A stretch of 64,000 nt of DNA from CAWAYR01 sp050250955 (GTDB lineage: Bacteria > Acidobacteriota > Vicinamibacteria > Vicinamibacterales > UBA2999), in contig JBFWNR010000003.1 of assembly GCA_050250955.1 (NCBI GenBank), forward strand, positions 664,358-728,357. The letters are read 5' to 3'. The notes beneath the pieces are model-generated. The model was not told the DNA's origin and searched no databases. It was given only the letters and a program-made list of their open reading frames with translations. Each line of letters begins with the position of its first letter. Positions within the stretch are counted from its first letter, which is position 1. A program made the position numbers and the translations under genes. Shown one piece after another: positions 49,253 to 57,733 of this stretch.

Positions 49253-51814
49253 TTATTCGGTGCGCAGGGCGCGCATCGGCGCCAGGCCGGCGGCCCGCGT
49301 CGCCGGCACCACGCTGGCGACGAGCGCCGCCAGGCCGAGCAAGCCGGTGGCGACGCCGAGCGCCACCGGATCCCAGAACGAGATGCCGTAGAGCTGCGCC
49401 GACAGCAGGTAGCCGGCCCCGACGGCCAGCGGCAGGCCCAGCGCCAGCCCGGCGGCGACGCGCTTGAAGGCGCTGCCGAGGACCAGGCTCATCACCTTGC
49501 CGCGATCGGCGCCCAGGGCCATCCGCACGCCAATCTCGCTGGTGCGCCGGGCGACCGAGTAGGCGGTGACGCCGTAAAGGCCGATGCCGGCCAGCACCAG
49601 CGCCACGGCGCCGAACAGCCCGGCCAGGCTGCTCACCGCGCGCTGCTGGTTGAGCACCACCTGCACCTGCTGTTCGAGCGAGCGGATGTCGATCACCGTG
49701 AGGTTGGGGTCGGCGTCGGCCAGCGCCCGCGCCACCTGCGGCTCGATGGCGCCCGGCGCCGTGTCGGTCACCAGCAGGATGCCGCCCACGTAGAGCGACG
49801 CGGTCTGCACCCGGCGCATGATCGGGTTGGCGTAGTCCACGGTCTGGGTGAGCGGCACGTAGAACATCGGCCGGGTCGGCCGATCGAGCTGGAAGCTGGC
49901 GAACCGGGCGTCCTTGATGACGCCGACGATGCGGAAGTGGTTGACGTTCTCGGGCATGTTGAGGCCGAAGTGCTGGTCGATCGGATCCTCGTCGGCGGTG
50001 AAGAACCGGCGCACGAACGCCTCGTTGACGATCGCCACCGCCTCGGACTGTTCGTTGTCGGCGTCGGTGAAGAAGCGGCCGCGGGCCAGTGACACGCCGA
50101 GCTCCTGCAGGTAGTCGCTGCTGACCCGGTCCCACGACGCGCCGGTTTCGGCGCCGGGGGCCGGCGCCGGCTTGCCGGCGATGAGGACGCCCTCGCCCCA
50201 GTTGTTGGTGAGCGGGTTGTAGAGGGCCAGCCCGGCGCCGCGCACGCCCGGGATGCGCTCCAGCCGGCCTTCGAGATCGCGATAGAGCGCGGTGAGCCGG
50301 TCGCCCGGGGTGACCGCCGCCGACGGACGGCCGACCGAGACGATGACCCGGCCCTCGCGGGTGAACCCGAAGTCCTGCCCCTGCAGGTTGCCGAGGCTGC
50401 GGCCGAGCATCGTCGAGCCGGCCACCAGGACCACGCTGAGCGCCGCCTGCACCACCAGCAGCGCCGTGCGGGCGAACGACGAGCGGTCGCCGGCGGTGCG
50501 GCCCGAGCCGCGCAGCGCCTCGATGGGATCGGTGCGGGTGGCGAACCACGCCGGCGCGGCGCCGAACAGCAGCCCGGTGACGACGGCCAGCCCGGTGGCG
50601 AACGCCAGGACGATCGGCGACGGCGTGGTCTCGATCGGCAGCACCGCCGCGCCCGAGAAGGCGAGCGACAGCAGCAGCCGGGCCGCGCCGGTGGCCACCA
50701 GCAGGCCGACGACGGCGCCGCCGATCGCCAGCACCACGCTTTCCACCAGCGCCTCGGTGACGATCTGCGCCCGCGAGGCGCCCATCGCCAGGCGCACGGC
50801 GGTCTGCGCCCGCCGCGACACCGCGCGGGCGAGCAGCAGGTTGGCGACATTGGCGCAGGCGATGAGCAGCACCAGCGCGCACACGCCGAGCAGGATGCGC
50901 AGGCTGCGCCCGTACTGCTCCTTCATCACGCCGACGCCGGCGCCGGCGGGGACGACCGTGATGCTCTGCTGGGGCAGCACGCGCTCGATCTCGGCCATCC
51001 AGTTGGGGGGATAGCCGGCCTCGTGCTGCATCCACTGCCGCAGCAGACCGGTGAGGCGCGCGTCCATCCCGGCGATCGAGGCGCCCGGCTTCAGCCGGCC
51101 GATCACCCGCAGCCAGGCCGAAATGGGCTGGCGCAGCAGCGACGTCTCGTTGCCGCTGATGAGCGGCTCCTGCTGCAGCGGCACCCACAGGTCGGGCGGA
51201 TTGGCCTGCAGCGTCTCGCCGAAGAAGCCCGGCGGCGCCACCCCGGCCACGGTGAACGCCTGGCCCTCGACGACGAGCGTGCTGCCGACGATCGCCGCGT
51301 CGCCGCCGTAGACGCCCTGCCAGGCGTGGTAGGCCATCACCACCACGGGCGGCGCCGACGGCCGGTCGTCGTCGGCGGTGTAGACGCGGCCGGCGAAGGC
51401 GCCGACGCCCAGGGTCGTGAAATAGGTGCCGCTGGCGAAGATGGCGCGCAGCGGCCGCGGCGTCGACTCCCCCTCGCGGCGGACGCTCAGGCGGTTGCGG
51501 CCGGCCTGGAACGCGGTGAGCGACTCGAACTCCGGCACCTCGGCCTGGATCCGCTCGAACAGCGGGAAGGTGAACATGCCCCAGCGATCCTGCGGGCCGC
51601 CCTGGACGCAGCAGTTGTCGCCGTCGCCGATGCGATACAGCGCCGCCGGGTCGGCCACCGGCAGCGACTTGAGCATCACGGCGTGGATCAGCGTGAAGAT
51701 GGCGGTGGTGCCGCCGATGCCCAGCGCCAGGGTGAGCACCGCCGTGGCGGTGAAGACGCGGGCCGAGCCGAGCTTGCGCAGCGAGTAGACGACGTCGCGA
51801 AGGAGCGTATCCAC
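49253..51814 (-). CDS. MacB/FtsX-type ABC permease, acidobacterial orphan permease (853 aa)
   Basis: The layout matches the permease at 46-48 kb: head (DTLLRDVVYSLRKLGSARVF), first helix, a MacB_PCD domain, FtsX unit GVCALVLLIACANVANLLLARAVSRRAQTAVRLAMGASRAQIV, a second periplasmic domain, and a final FtsX unit (RRTSEIGVRMALGADRGKVMSLVL). The two proteins are paralogues but clearly diverged. An extra Cys pair (DNCCVQGG) occurs near residue 70. The GTG start is assumed. Function unknown, probably lipoprotein, peptide or macrolide-type efflux once paired with an ATPase. Confidence 0.92.
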   Translation of the reverse strand: MDTLLRDVVYSLRKLGSARVFTATAVLTLALGIGGTTAIFTLIHAVMLKSLPVADPAALYRIGDGDNCCVQGGPQDRWGMFTFPLFERIQAEVPEFESLTAFQAGRNRLSVRREGESTPRPLRAIFASGTYFTTLGVGAFAGRVYTADDDRPSAPPVVVMAYHAWQGVYGGDAAIVGSTLVVEGQAFTVAGVAPPGFFGETLQANPPDLWVPLQQEPLISGNETSLLRQPISAWLRVIGRLKPGASIAGMDARLTGLLRQWMQHEAGYPPNWMAEIERVLPQQSITVVPAGAGVGVMKEQYGRSLRILLGVCALVLLIACANVANLLLARAVSRRAQTAVRLAMGASRAQIVTEALVESVVLAIGGAVVGLLVATGAARLLLSLAFSGAAVLPIETTPSPIVLAFATGLAVVTGLLFGAAPAWFATRTDPIEALRGSGRTAGDRSSFARTALLVVQAALSVVLVAGSTMLGRSLGNLQGQDFGFTREGRVIVSVGRPSAAVTPGDRLTALYRDLEGRLERIPGVRGAGLALYNPLTNNWGEGVLIAGKPAPAPGAETGASWDRVSSDYLQELGVSLARGRFFTDADNEQSEAVAIVNEAFVRRFFTADEDPIDQHFGLNMPENVNHFRIVGVIKDARFASFQLDRPTRPMFYVPLTQTVDYANPIMRRVQTASLYVGGILLVTDTAPGAIEPQVARALADADPNLTVIDIRSLEQQVQVVLNQQRAVSSLAGLFGAVALVLAGIGLYGVTAYSVARRTSEIGVRMALGADRGKVMSLVLGSAFKRVAAGLALGLPLAVGAGYLLSAQLYGISFWDPVALGVATGLLGLAALVASVVPATRAAGLAPMRALRTE

Positions 51815-51869
51815 CCCGGCTTAGACGGAACCGGCCGCCGGAACGTTTGCAGCCGGCGAGCGTGTCTGC

Positions 51870-51893
51870 GTAGGGCAGCGCTTCAGAGCTGCC
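51870..51893. repeat. REP-like element 3 (single module)
   Basis: GTAG followed by the hairpin GGCAGCGCT...AGAGCTGCC. Only module A is clear; the inverse module is missing or decayed. It lies between the divergent ADOP permease and the trypsin-fold gene. Confidence 0.75.
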
Positions 51894-51914
51894 TGGGGCG
51901 CTACGATGGGCGAC

Positions 51915-53516
51915 ATGCGACCCTGGCGAGTCCACCTCGCGCCGACGCGGCCGGCGGCGGCCGCCGGTCTGGCGGCCGCGCTGGTGCTGCTGGCCGCGGC
52001 GGCGGCCCATGGCCAGGGCGGCCCGACGCTGCGCATCACGGTGACCGTCGAGAACGCCGGCCGGCCCGACGTGCCGGTGCCGCGGCACGCCCTGCTCGTC
52101 AGCGACGACCCGCCGACGGCGACGCCGCGCCGGGTCGTGACCGGCGCCGACGGCGCGGTCGCCGTGCGGCTGGCGCCCGGCCGCTACGTGGTGGAGTCCG
52201 ATCAGCCGCTGGCCCTGGCGGGGCGCGCTTACCAGTGGCGCCAGGAAGTGGAGGTCGTGGCCGGCCGGGAGACGACCTTGGCCCTCACCGCCGCCAATGC
52301 CGAGGTGGCCTCGGGCGGCGGGTCGTCCGGCGTCGCCACCTCCACCGACGTCGTGCTGCTGTGGCAGGACAGCATCGTGCGGCTGTGGACGCCCACGGCG
52401 CACGCGTCGGGTTTTCTCGCCGATGCGCGCGGCCTGGTCGTGACCAGCCGGCAGGCGATCGGCGACGCGACGGCCATCGAGGTGCAACTCACGCCGACCG
52501 TCAAGGTGCGCGGCACGGTGCTCGTCGCCGATCGCGACAACGACGTCGTCGTGCTGGGTGTCGACCCCGATGCGGCCGCCGGCCTGGCGCCGCTGCCGCT
52601 CGCCTGCGACCGACCGCTGAAGACGCCGCTCGCCAACGGCCAGGAGGTGGCGGCGCTGGGGCTGCCGATCCTGCGCGGCACCGACGTCTTCGAAGGCGAC
52701 GTGCAGCGGGTGGCGTCGCGGACGATGATCGCCGACCTGCGGCTGCGGCCGGGCAGCGTCGGCGGTCCGGTGTTCGGGCCCGGCGGCGACGTCATCGGCA
52801 TCACGTCGCTTCTCGCCGCCAAGGAGAGCGACGAGCCCGACGACGCGCGGATCGTGCGACGCGACGCGGTGTGTGAGGTGGTGGCGGCGGCCGAGGCGGC
52901 GCGAGCCACGACGGCGGCGCCGGATCCCACGCGCCTGCCGGTCGAGCCCGCGCGCACGCTGCCGGTCGAGACGCTGCAGGAAGACATCGCGCGGCGCACC
53001 GGCAGCCTCAATCCCTACCAGGTGACCGCGGAGGGCTTCGACGTGTCGCTGGTGACGCCGGCCTCGGCGTATGCCGGCCTGCGCGCGTCGATGGATTTCG
53101 CCAACTGGACCGACTACGTCGCCGATGCGCCGAGCGTGCTGCTGGTGCGGGTCACGCCCAAGCGCGAAGAGGGCTTCTGGGCCAAGGTGGCGCGCGGCCT
53201 GGTGATGACCCAAGGGGTGGCGCTGCCGCCGATCAAGCGCTTCGTGTCCGGGTTCACGCGGCTGCGCGCGTTCTGCGGCACGGCCGAGGTGACGCCGATC
53301 CACCCGTTCCTCATCGAGCGGCGCATCTCGGCCACCGACGCCATCCACGAGGGGCTCTACGTGTTCGACCCGGACGCCTTCGGCCCGCACTGCCGCACGG
53401 CCCGGCTGGAGCTCTTCTCGGACAAGACCCCGCCGGTGGCCGATGTCGCCACGCTGAACCCGGCGACCCTCGACCTGGTGTGGCGCGACTTCGCGGCCTA
53501 TCGCGCCCTGAAGTAG
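51915..53516 (+). CDS. Secreted trypsin-fold protein, catalytically degenerate (533 aa)
   Basis: A signal peptide (AAAGLAAALVLLAAAAAHGQ) precedes a ~120-residue beta domain, then a DegP/HtrA-like trypsin-fold domain: HASGFLADARGLVVTSRQAIGDATAIEV, DRDNDVVVLGVD, and RPGSVGGPVFGPGGDVIGITSLLA. The usual catalytic His (TNHHV) reads TSRQA and the nucleophile (GNSGGP) reads GSVGGP, so the triad is lost while the fold is kept. No PDZ follows; the C-terminal ~170 residues are unrecognised. TACGAT (51902-51907) ends 7 nt before the chosen ATG; an in-frame ATG at 51906 overlaps that box. Confidence 0.82.
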   Translation: MRPWRVHLAPTRPAAAAGLAAALVLLAAAAAHGQGGPTLRITVTVENAGRPDVPVPRHALLVSDDPPTATPRRVVTGADGAVAVRLAPGRYVVESDQPLALAGRAYQWRQEVEVVAGRETTLALTAANAEVASGGGSSGVATSTDVVLLWQDSIVRLWTPTAHASGFLADARGLVVTSRQAIGDATAIEVQLTPTVKVRGTVLVADRDNDVVVLGVDPDAAAGLAPLPLACDRPLKTPLANGQEVAALGLPILRGTDVFEGDVQRVASRTMIADLRLRPGSVGGPVFGPGGDVIGITSLLAAKESDEPDDARIVRRDAVCEVVAAAEAARATTAAPDPTRLPVEPARTLPVETLQEDIARRTGSLNPYQVTAEGFDVSLVTPASAYAGLRASMDFANWTDYVADAPSVLLVRVTPKREEGFWAKVARGLVMTQGVALPPIKRFVSGFTRLRAFCGTAEVTPIHPFLIERRISATDAIHEGLYVFDPDAFGPHCRTARLELFSDKTPPVADVATLNPATLDLVWRDFAAYRALK

Positions 53517-53560
53517 CCGCGCCGCCGCCATCCCCGGTCGGGGCTGGTAGGATGGAAGGC

Positions 53561-53974
53561 ATGACTCGCCGTGTCGTGACCCTGCTCGGAGCGCTCGTCC
53601 TCGCCGCGTGTGCGGCCTCGGCCCCGCGGGCGCAGGCGCCCGCCGCCGGTCCCAGCACCGCCGACGGCGTCTACACCGCCGCCCAGGCCGAAACCGGCAA
53701 GGAGGTCTACGCCGAGAAGTGCGCCACCTGCCACGAGCCGGCCAAGTTCAGCGGCGCCGAGTTCAACCGCGCCTACGTCGGCCGGCCGCTCTCCGGCATC
53801 AACGACGCCATGGCCGAGATGCCCATGGACAACCCCGGCAGTCTCACCGCCGAGGACATCGGCGCCCTCATCGCCTACTTCCTGTCGATGAACAAGTACC
53901 CGGCAGGCGAGACGGCGCTCAAGGGCGACCAGGCGTCGCTCAAGGCGATCATGGTGTCGCCGCGGCCGGAGTAG
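53561..53974 (+). CDS. Lipoprotein monohaem cytochrome c (137 aa)
   Basis: A lipoprotein signal (RRVVTLLGALVLAAC) is followed by a class I cytochrome c domain with haem motif CATCH and axial-Met candidates in MAEMPMDNPGS and FLSMNKYP. It probably shuttles electrons at the outer face of the inner membrane. TAGGAT (53548-53553) ends 7 nt before the ATG, with GGAAGG between. The TAG stop is within a degenerate REP-like GTAGGGC sequence. No oxidase gene is adjacent. Confidence 0.88.
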   Translation: MTRRVVTLLGALVLAACAASAPRAQAPAAGPSTADGVYTAAQAETGKEVYAEKCATCHEPAKFSGAEFNRAYVGRPLSGINDAMAEMPMDNPGSLTAEDIGALIAYFLSMNKYPAGETALKGDQASLKAIMVSPRPE

Positions 53975-54000
53975 GGCGCAGGGCAGCTTGCGCACGGAAC

Positions 54001-54056
54001 GTAGGGCAGCTCTTTAGAGCTGCCGCTGAGTCGGCAGAGCTGAAGCTCTGGCCTAC
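54001..54056. repeat. REP/BIME-like element 4 (outward pair, best copy)
   Basis: Module A forward (GTAG, then GGCAGCTCT...AGAGCTGCC) and module B reversed (GGCAGAGCTGAAGCTCTGG then CCTAC). A remnant GTAGGGC...GGGCAGC lies at 53971-53991. The CTA at 54053-54055 is the stop codon of the amidohydrolase gene on the other strand. Confidence 0.9.
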
Positions 54057-55264
54057 ACGTTCACGACCTGGCCGGCGCGGATCGTCATCACGTGCGCCAG
54101 GCGGCGAGTCGCCGGGCGCGTCTGCCGCAGCGAGTCGGTGAAGGTGAACGAGCCCTCCTGCATCTCCAGGAGGGCGACGTCGGCCGGGGCGCCTTCGGCC
54201 AGCGTGCCCGGGGCGCCGGGAATCTTCAGCGCCGCGGCAGGCGCCGCCGTGGCGGCGCGGATCACCCCTTCCAGCGGCATCCCGAGCATCAGGAACTTCG
54301 AGAGCGTGGTCGGCAGATCGACCACCGGGCCGTTGACGTTGCCCGAGTGGATGTCGCTCGAGATTGTGTCGGGGAACCAGCCGTCGGCCGCGGCGCGCTC
54401 GGCCACCGCGAACGACAGGTTGCCCGACCCGTGGCCGATGTCCATCAGAACACCGCGTTGCTGCGCCGCAACGACGGCCGGGAGCACCTGGCCGGTGGCG
54501 TCGAGGATCTGTCCGCTGCGCCCGTGCAGCGCGTGGGTGACGACGTCGCCCGGACGAAGCATCTCCAGGGTGCGTTCGAGGGGCGAGGCACCGCCGCCGA
54601 TGTGGACCATGAGCGGCAGCTGCACCGCGACGGCCGCCTGAACCGCCCGGCGCAGCACCTCGAGATCCTGGCCGCCGACGATGTCGGGCGTCAGCCGCAC
54701 CTTCACCCCGAGGATGACGTCGCGGTGCTGCTCGATGACCTTCACCGCCAGGTCCGGATCGACGAAGCGCAGGTCCGAGTACTCGTTGCCGTCGGCCAGG
54801 CCGATCTTCGAGATGTTGAGCAGCGCGAAGACGCGGGTGCGGGCCCGGGCGATGACGTGCTTGCGGAACCCGGCGAAGGTGTTGGCGCCGGCCGAACCGC
54901 CGTCGACGGCGGTGGTCGTGCCGCGGGCCAAACACGCCCTGTCCACGTCGATCGAGATCGGCACTACCGCGTCGTAGACGTGGACGTGCAGATCGATCAG
55001 GCCCGGCGTGACGTAGCGGCCGCGGGCGTCGATGATGCGCCGGGCGCCGGCGGTGGGCAGGCCGGCGGCGACGCGCGTGATGCGGCCGCCGGTGATCGCC
55101 ACGTCGCGCACCGCCGACAGTCCGCTCGCCGGGTCGATCACGTGGCCGCCGGCGATGAGCAGGTCGGGAGGTGGGGTCCCCTGTGCCATGGCGCGGGGCG
55201 TCGCCGCGCCGGCGACGACGCTGGTCGCCAGGGCCAGGAACTCGCGGCGGGTCGCGGTGCGCAC
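54053..55264 (-). CDS. Exported amidohydrolase/deacetylase-family metallohydrolase (403 aa)
   Basis: A Tat-like signal (TRREFLALATSVVAGAATPRAMA) precedes a composite amidohydrolase: LLIAGGHVIDPASGLSAVRDVAITGGRI, metal motif GLIDLHVHVYD, GVKVRLTPD with the candidate carboxylated Lys, VHIGGG, VTHALHG and the last ligand in ISSDIHSGN. It resembles the EF_0837-type deacetylase group; the substrate may be an N-acyl amino acid or cyclic amide. The GTG start follows the upstream ModA-like gene by 12 nt. Its TAG stop is part of a REP-like element. Confidence 0.9.
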   Translation of the reverse strand: MRTATRREFLALATSVVAGAATPRAMAQGTPPPDLLIAGGHVIDPASGLSAVRDVAITGGRITRVAAGLPTAGARRIIDARGRYVTPGLIDLHVHVYDAVVPISIDVDRACLARGTTTAVDGGSAGANTFAGFRKHVIARARTRVFALLNISKIGLADGNEYSDLRFVDPDLAVKVIEQHRDVILGVKVRLTPDIVGGQDLEVLRRAVQAAVAVQLPLMVHIGGGASPLERTLEMLRPGDVVTHALHGRSGQILDATGQVLPAVVAAQQRGVLMDIGHGSGNLSFAVAERAAADGWFPDTISSDIHSGNVNGPVVDLPTTLSKFLMLGMPLEGVIRAATAAPAAALKIPGAPGTLAEGAPADVALLEMQEGSFTFTDSLRQTRPATRRLAHVMTIRAGQVVNV

Positions 55265-55276
55265 GGCGGTGGGTCC

Positions 55277-56050
55277 TCAGCGGGCCGGCGGCGGCTCGAG
55301 TCCGTGTGCGCCGAGGCGGCGGGCGGTCTCGACGCCGGCCAGGGCGTCCAGCAGGCGATCCGCGGCCGCTGGATCGGTGGCGCCGACACCGCGTGCCGCG
55401 GTGAAGGTGACCGAGCGCTGCAGTGGCGGTGGGAAGGGGCCGACGAGCGTCACGCCGGGGACCTCGACGATCTCGCTCACCAGCGTCAGCACCACGTCGG
55501 CCTCGCCGCGCGCGACGATTCCCGGCGCCTCGCCCGGTCCGCGCAGCACGGTCTTGGGGAGCATCGCGGCGGTGATGCCGAGCGTGGCGAAGGCGGCGTC
55601 GATGGTCGCGCGGCTCTGGCCTTCGGCGGTGAAGACCACCGAGCCGGCGGCGAGGAGCAGCGCCTTCACCGCGTCGGGGGTATCCACGGGCACCACGGGG
55701 GCTCCGGTTCGCACGCCGATGCCCACGCCGACCTGGGCCAGGTCGCGGCCGGCGTCGGCGGCCAGGCGGCCCTGGGCGGCGAGCTCGGCGACGATCGGCG
55801 CGGTCAGCACCGCGATGTCGGGCACGTCGCCGTCGTCGATGCGGCGGCGCAGGGCGGCGGCGGTGCTGTAGTCGACGGCGATCGGCCGCCCGGCGGCCGC
55901 TTCGAGACGCGGCCGGACGTCGTCGAGGAGTGCGCGAATGCCGTTGGACGCGAACACGCGGAGCGGCGTCGGCGGTGCCGGGGGCCCGCAGGCGACCGCC
56001 GCCAGGAGCGCTGCAAACGGGAGCAGACGTCGAGGCATCGCCGCGCGCAT
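55277..56050 (-). CDS. ModA-like solute-binding lipoprotein (257 aa)
   Basis: A lipobox signal (RRLLPFAALLAAVACG) precedes a molybdate-binding-protein-like fold: LRVFASNGIRALLDDVRPRLEAAAG, STAAALRRRIDDGDVPDIAVLT, VGVGIGVRTGAP and EAPGIVARGEADVVLTLVSEI. No modB or modC is present, and related orphan proteins bind other oxyanions or small acids. The ATG at 56050 is chosen, with 56038 as alternative. It is directly upstream of the amidohydrolase gene (same strand) and begins just beside repeat element 3 of the GGGGTCAGACCCC family. Confidence 0.82.
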   Translation of the reverse strand: MRAAMPRRLLPFAALLAAVACGPPAPPTPLRVFASNGIRALLDDVRPRLEAAAGRPIAVDYSTAAALRRRIDDGDVPDIAVLTAPIVAELAAQGRLAADAGRDLAQVGVGIGVRTGAPVVPVDTPDAVKALLLAAGSVVFTAEGQSRATIDAAFATLGITAAMLPKTVLRGPGEAPGIVARGEADVVLTLVSEIVEVPGVTLVGPFPPPLQRSVTFTAARGVGATDPAAADRLLDALAGVETARRLGAHGLEPPPAR

Positions 56051-56055
56051 GATAC

Positions 56056-56145
56056 AGGGGTCAGACCCCTTTCTGGCTGCGGCCAGAACAGTGGCAGCGA
56101 TTGCCATAGGAAGTCTGGCTACGCCTGGAAAGGGGTCTGACCCCT
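56056..56145. repeat. Paired GGGGTCAGACCCC element 3 (inverted ends)
   Basis: AGGGGTCAGACCCCT (56056-56070) and AGGGGTCTGACCCCT (56131-56145) are in opposite orientation, 60 nt apart. The interior has a hairpin TTCTGG...CCAGAA next to the left end and a GGCA/TGCC stem. It fills the divergent region between the ModA-like and CMD genes. Confidence 0.9.
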
Positions 56146-56159
56146 GTGGAGAACTGCCG

Positions 56160-56771
56160 ATGCGCGCTACCGTGCTGATGCTCGCCGCCGTGCTCGCCGC
56201 CGCCCCGGCCTCCGCCCAGAACCGGATGCCGCCGATTCCCGCCGACCAGCTGACGCCGGCGCAGCAGCAGGCCGTCGCCGACTTCCGCGGCGCCCGCAAC
56301 GTCGAGCTGACCGGACCCTTCATCCCGCTGCTGCGCAGTCCGGAGGTGATGACGCGGGCGCGCGCGATAGGCGACTACCTGCGCTACCGGTCGCGGCTCG
56401 AGCCGCGTCACAGCGAGTTCGTGATCCTGATGGCGGCGCGCAGCTGGACCCAGCAGTACGAGTGGGCGGTCCACTACCCGATCGCCATCAAGGCCGGCGT
56501 GCGCCCGGACGTGGCCCAGGCGATCGCCGAGCGGCGGCGCCCCGAGCACCTGACGACGGAAGAGACCGCGCTCTACGATTTCTGCGACGAGCTGATCCGC
56601 ACCCAGCAGGTCGGCGACGCCGCCTACGCCCGGCTGGTCGCCACCTTCGGCGAGCAGGGCGTCGTCGACACGGTGGGCATCGTCGGCTACTACACGATGC
56701 TGGCGATGATGCTCAACACCGCGCGGACGCCGGCGCCCGACAACGGCGCGCCGCGCCTGCCGGTGCCGTAG
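56160..56771 (+). CDS. Secreted carboxymuconolactone-decarboxylase-family protein (203 aa)
   Basis: A signal peptide (RATVLMLAAVLAAAPASAQ) precedes an AhpD/CMD-like all-helical domain: RLEPRHSEFVILMAARSWTQQYEWAVHYPIAIKAGV is the characteristic helix pair, with Glu and His in place of the CxxC found in AhpD. So it lacks the redox Cys and fits the CMD rather than the AhpD side of the family. GGAG lies 7-10 nt before the ATG. Export of such a protein is unusual; the substrate is unknown. Confidence 0.88.
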   Translation: MRATVLMLAAVLAAAPASAQNRMPPIPADQLTPAQQQAVADFRGARNVELTGPFIPLLRSPEVMTRARAIGDYLRYRSRLEPRHSEFVILMAARSWTQQYEWAVHYPIAIKAGVRPDVAQAIAERRRPEHLTTEETALYDFCDELIRTQQVGDAAYARLVATFGEQGVVDTVGIVGYYTMLAMMLNTARTPAPDNGAPRLPVP

Positions 56772-56782
56772 TTTCGCCTATC

Positions 56783-56833
56783 GGCAGAGCTGAAGCTCTG
56801 CCCTGCAACGTAGGGCGGCTCTTCAGAGCTGCC
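56783..56833. repeat. REP/BIME-like element 5 (inward pair)
   Basis: Module B reversed (GGCAGAGCTGAAGCTCTGCC, ending CCCTGC) followed 3 nt later by module A forward (GTAG, then GGCGGCTCT...AGAGCTGCC). It lies between the convergent CMD and TauE/SafE genes. Confidence 0.9.
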
Positions 56834-56838
56834 GGGCG

Positions 56839-57579
56839 TCACGCCATCGCCCGCAGCGCCGCCAGCAGCATCGTCACGCCGGCGAAGACCAGCAGCCACA
56901 GCACGACGTTCCTGAACGCCGTCGGGCTCATGCCGACGTAGATGCGCGAGCCGTAGAACGACGGGATCACCAGCGACCCGGCCACCACCGCCATCAGCGG
57001 CACGTGCTCGGCGCGGGCGCGGCCGGCGACGACGAACGACACGAAGGTGGCGGCGAGCACCACCAGGTTGAAGTTCTGCAGCACGGCACGGTGCTCGTCC
57101 TTGGTGTAGCCGCGCAGCGTCGCCCACAGCGCCGGCGCCAGGCCGCTGAAGCCGCTGAGCGGCGCCATCACGCCGCCGAGCAGGCCCACGCCGGCGTCGG
57201 CCACCTTGCCGCCGTGGGTGATCTTCGGCAGCCGGGCCGTCGCCAGCATCGCCGAACAGCACGTCACCAGCATCAGGCCGAGCACCAGCTTGAAGCGGTT
57301 GGGATCGAGCAGCGGCAGCAGCCGCGTGCCCAGCGGGATGCCGATGGCGCTGCCGACCAGGAACGGCCACAGCAGGTGCACGTGCCAGCCGCGCCGCACC
57401 CGCAGCACCGAGATGATCTGGCCGGTGAGGCCGCCGAACACCGCCATCACCGCCGCCAGCTGGGGATCGACGCCCCAGACCCAGATGGCCATCGCCACCA
57501 TCGCGAACGCAAATCCCGAGATGCCTTGCACCAGGCCGCCCACGGCGGCGCCGAAGGCGAGGAACAGCAGCTGATTCAT
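56839..57579 (-). CDS. TauE/SafE-family membrane permease (246 aa)
   Basis: Eight predicted helices with the repeated half-motifs GGLVQGISGFAFAMVAMAIW and GGVMAPLSGFSGLAPALW, the signature of the TauE/SafE (sulfite/sulfonate exporter, DUF81) family. Members move sulfite, sulfoacetate or other organic anions. The soxC-type sulfite dehydrogenase is 18 kb away, so any link is loose. It stands alone; the ATG at 57579 begins MNQLLFLAFGAAVGG. Confidence 0.88.
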   Translation of the reverse strand: MNQLLFLAFGAAVGGLVQGISGFAFAMVAMAIWVWGVDPQLAAVMAVFGGLTGQIISVLRVRRGWHVHLLWPFLVGSAIGIPLGTRLLPLLDPNRFKLVLGLMLVTCCSAMLATARLPKITHGGKVADAGVGLLGGVMAPLSGFSGLAPALWATLRGYTKDEHRAVLQNFNLVVLAATFVSFVVAGRARAEHVPLMAVVAGSLVIPSFYGSRIYVGMSPTAFRNVVLWLLVFAGVTMLLAALRAMA

Positions 57580-57733
57580 CGTCGCAAATCGTCTCACACG
57601 TAACACAGCTGTTGCGGACGGCGGGCGAATCCCGGCGATGCGTCCGTCACATCTACGCCGTCGTTCCCAGCCGATCGGAGCGATGATGGCGGAGGCCGGG
57701 CAGGCGCCTGCCCGCGGCGCAGGAGGTGCGGCG

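Noticed and set aside
48735..53531. A single open frame of about 1600 codons on the minus strand
   Set aside because: It is a high-GC open shadow. Only its last 162 codons (YkgJ-type protein) are a gene; the rest lies over the ADOP permease and trypsin-fold genes in other frames with low-complexity Arg/Ala content.
54001..54056. REP-like hairpins as intrinsic terminators
   Set aside because: No T-run follows, and copies also lie upstream of genes (13.8, 51.9 and 63.8 kb). Some termination effect cannot be excluded, but it is not the defining role.
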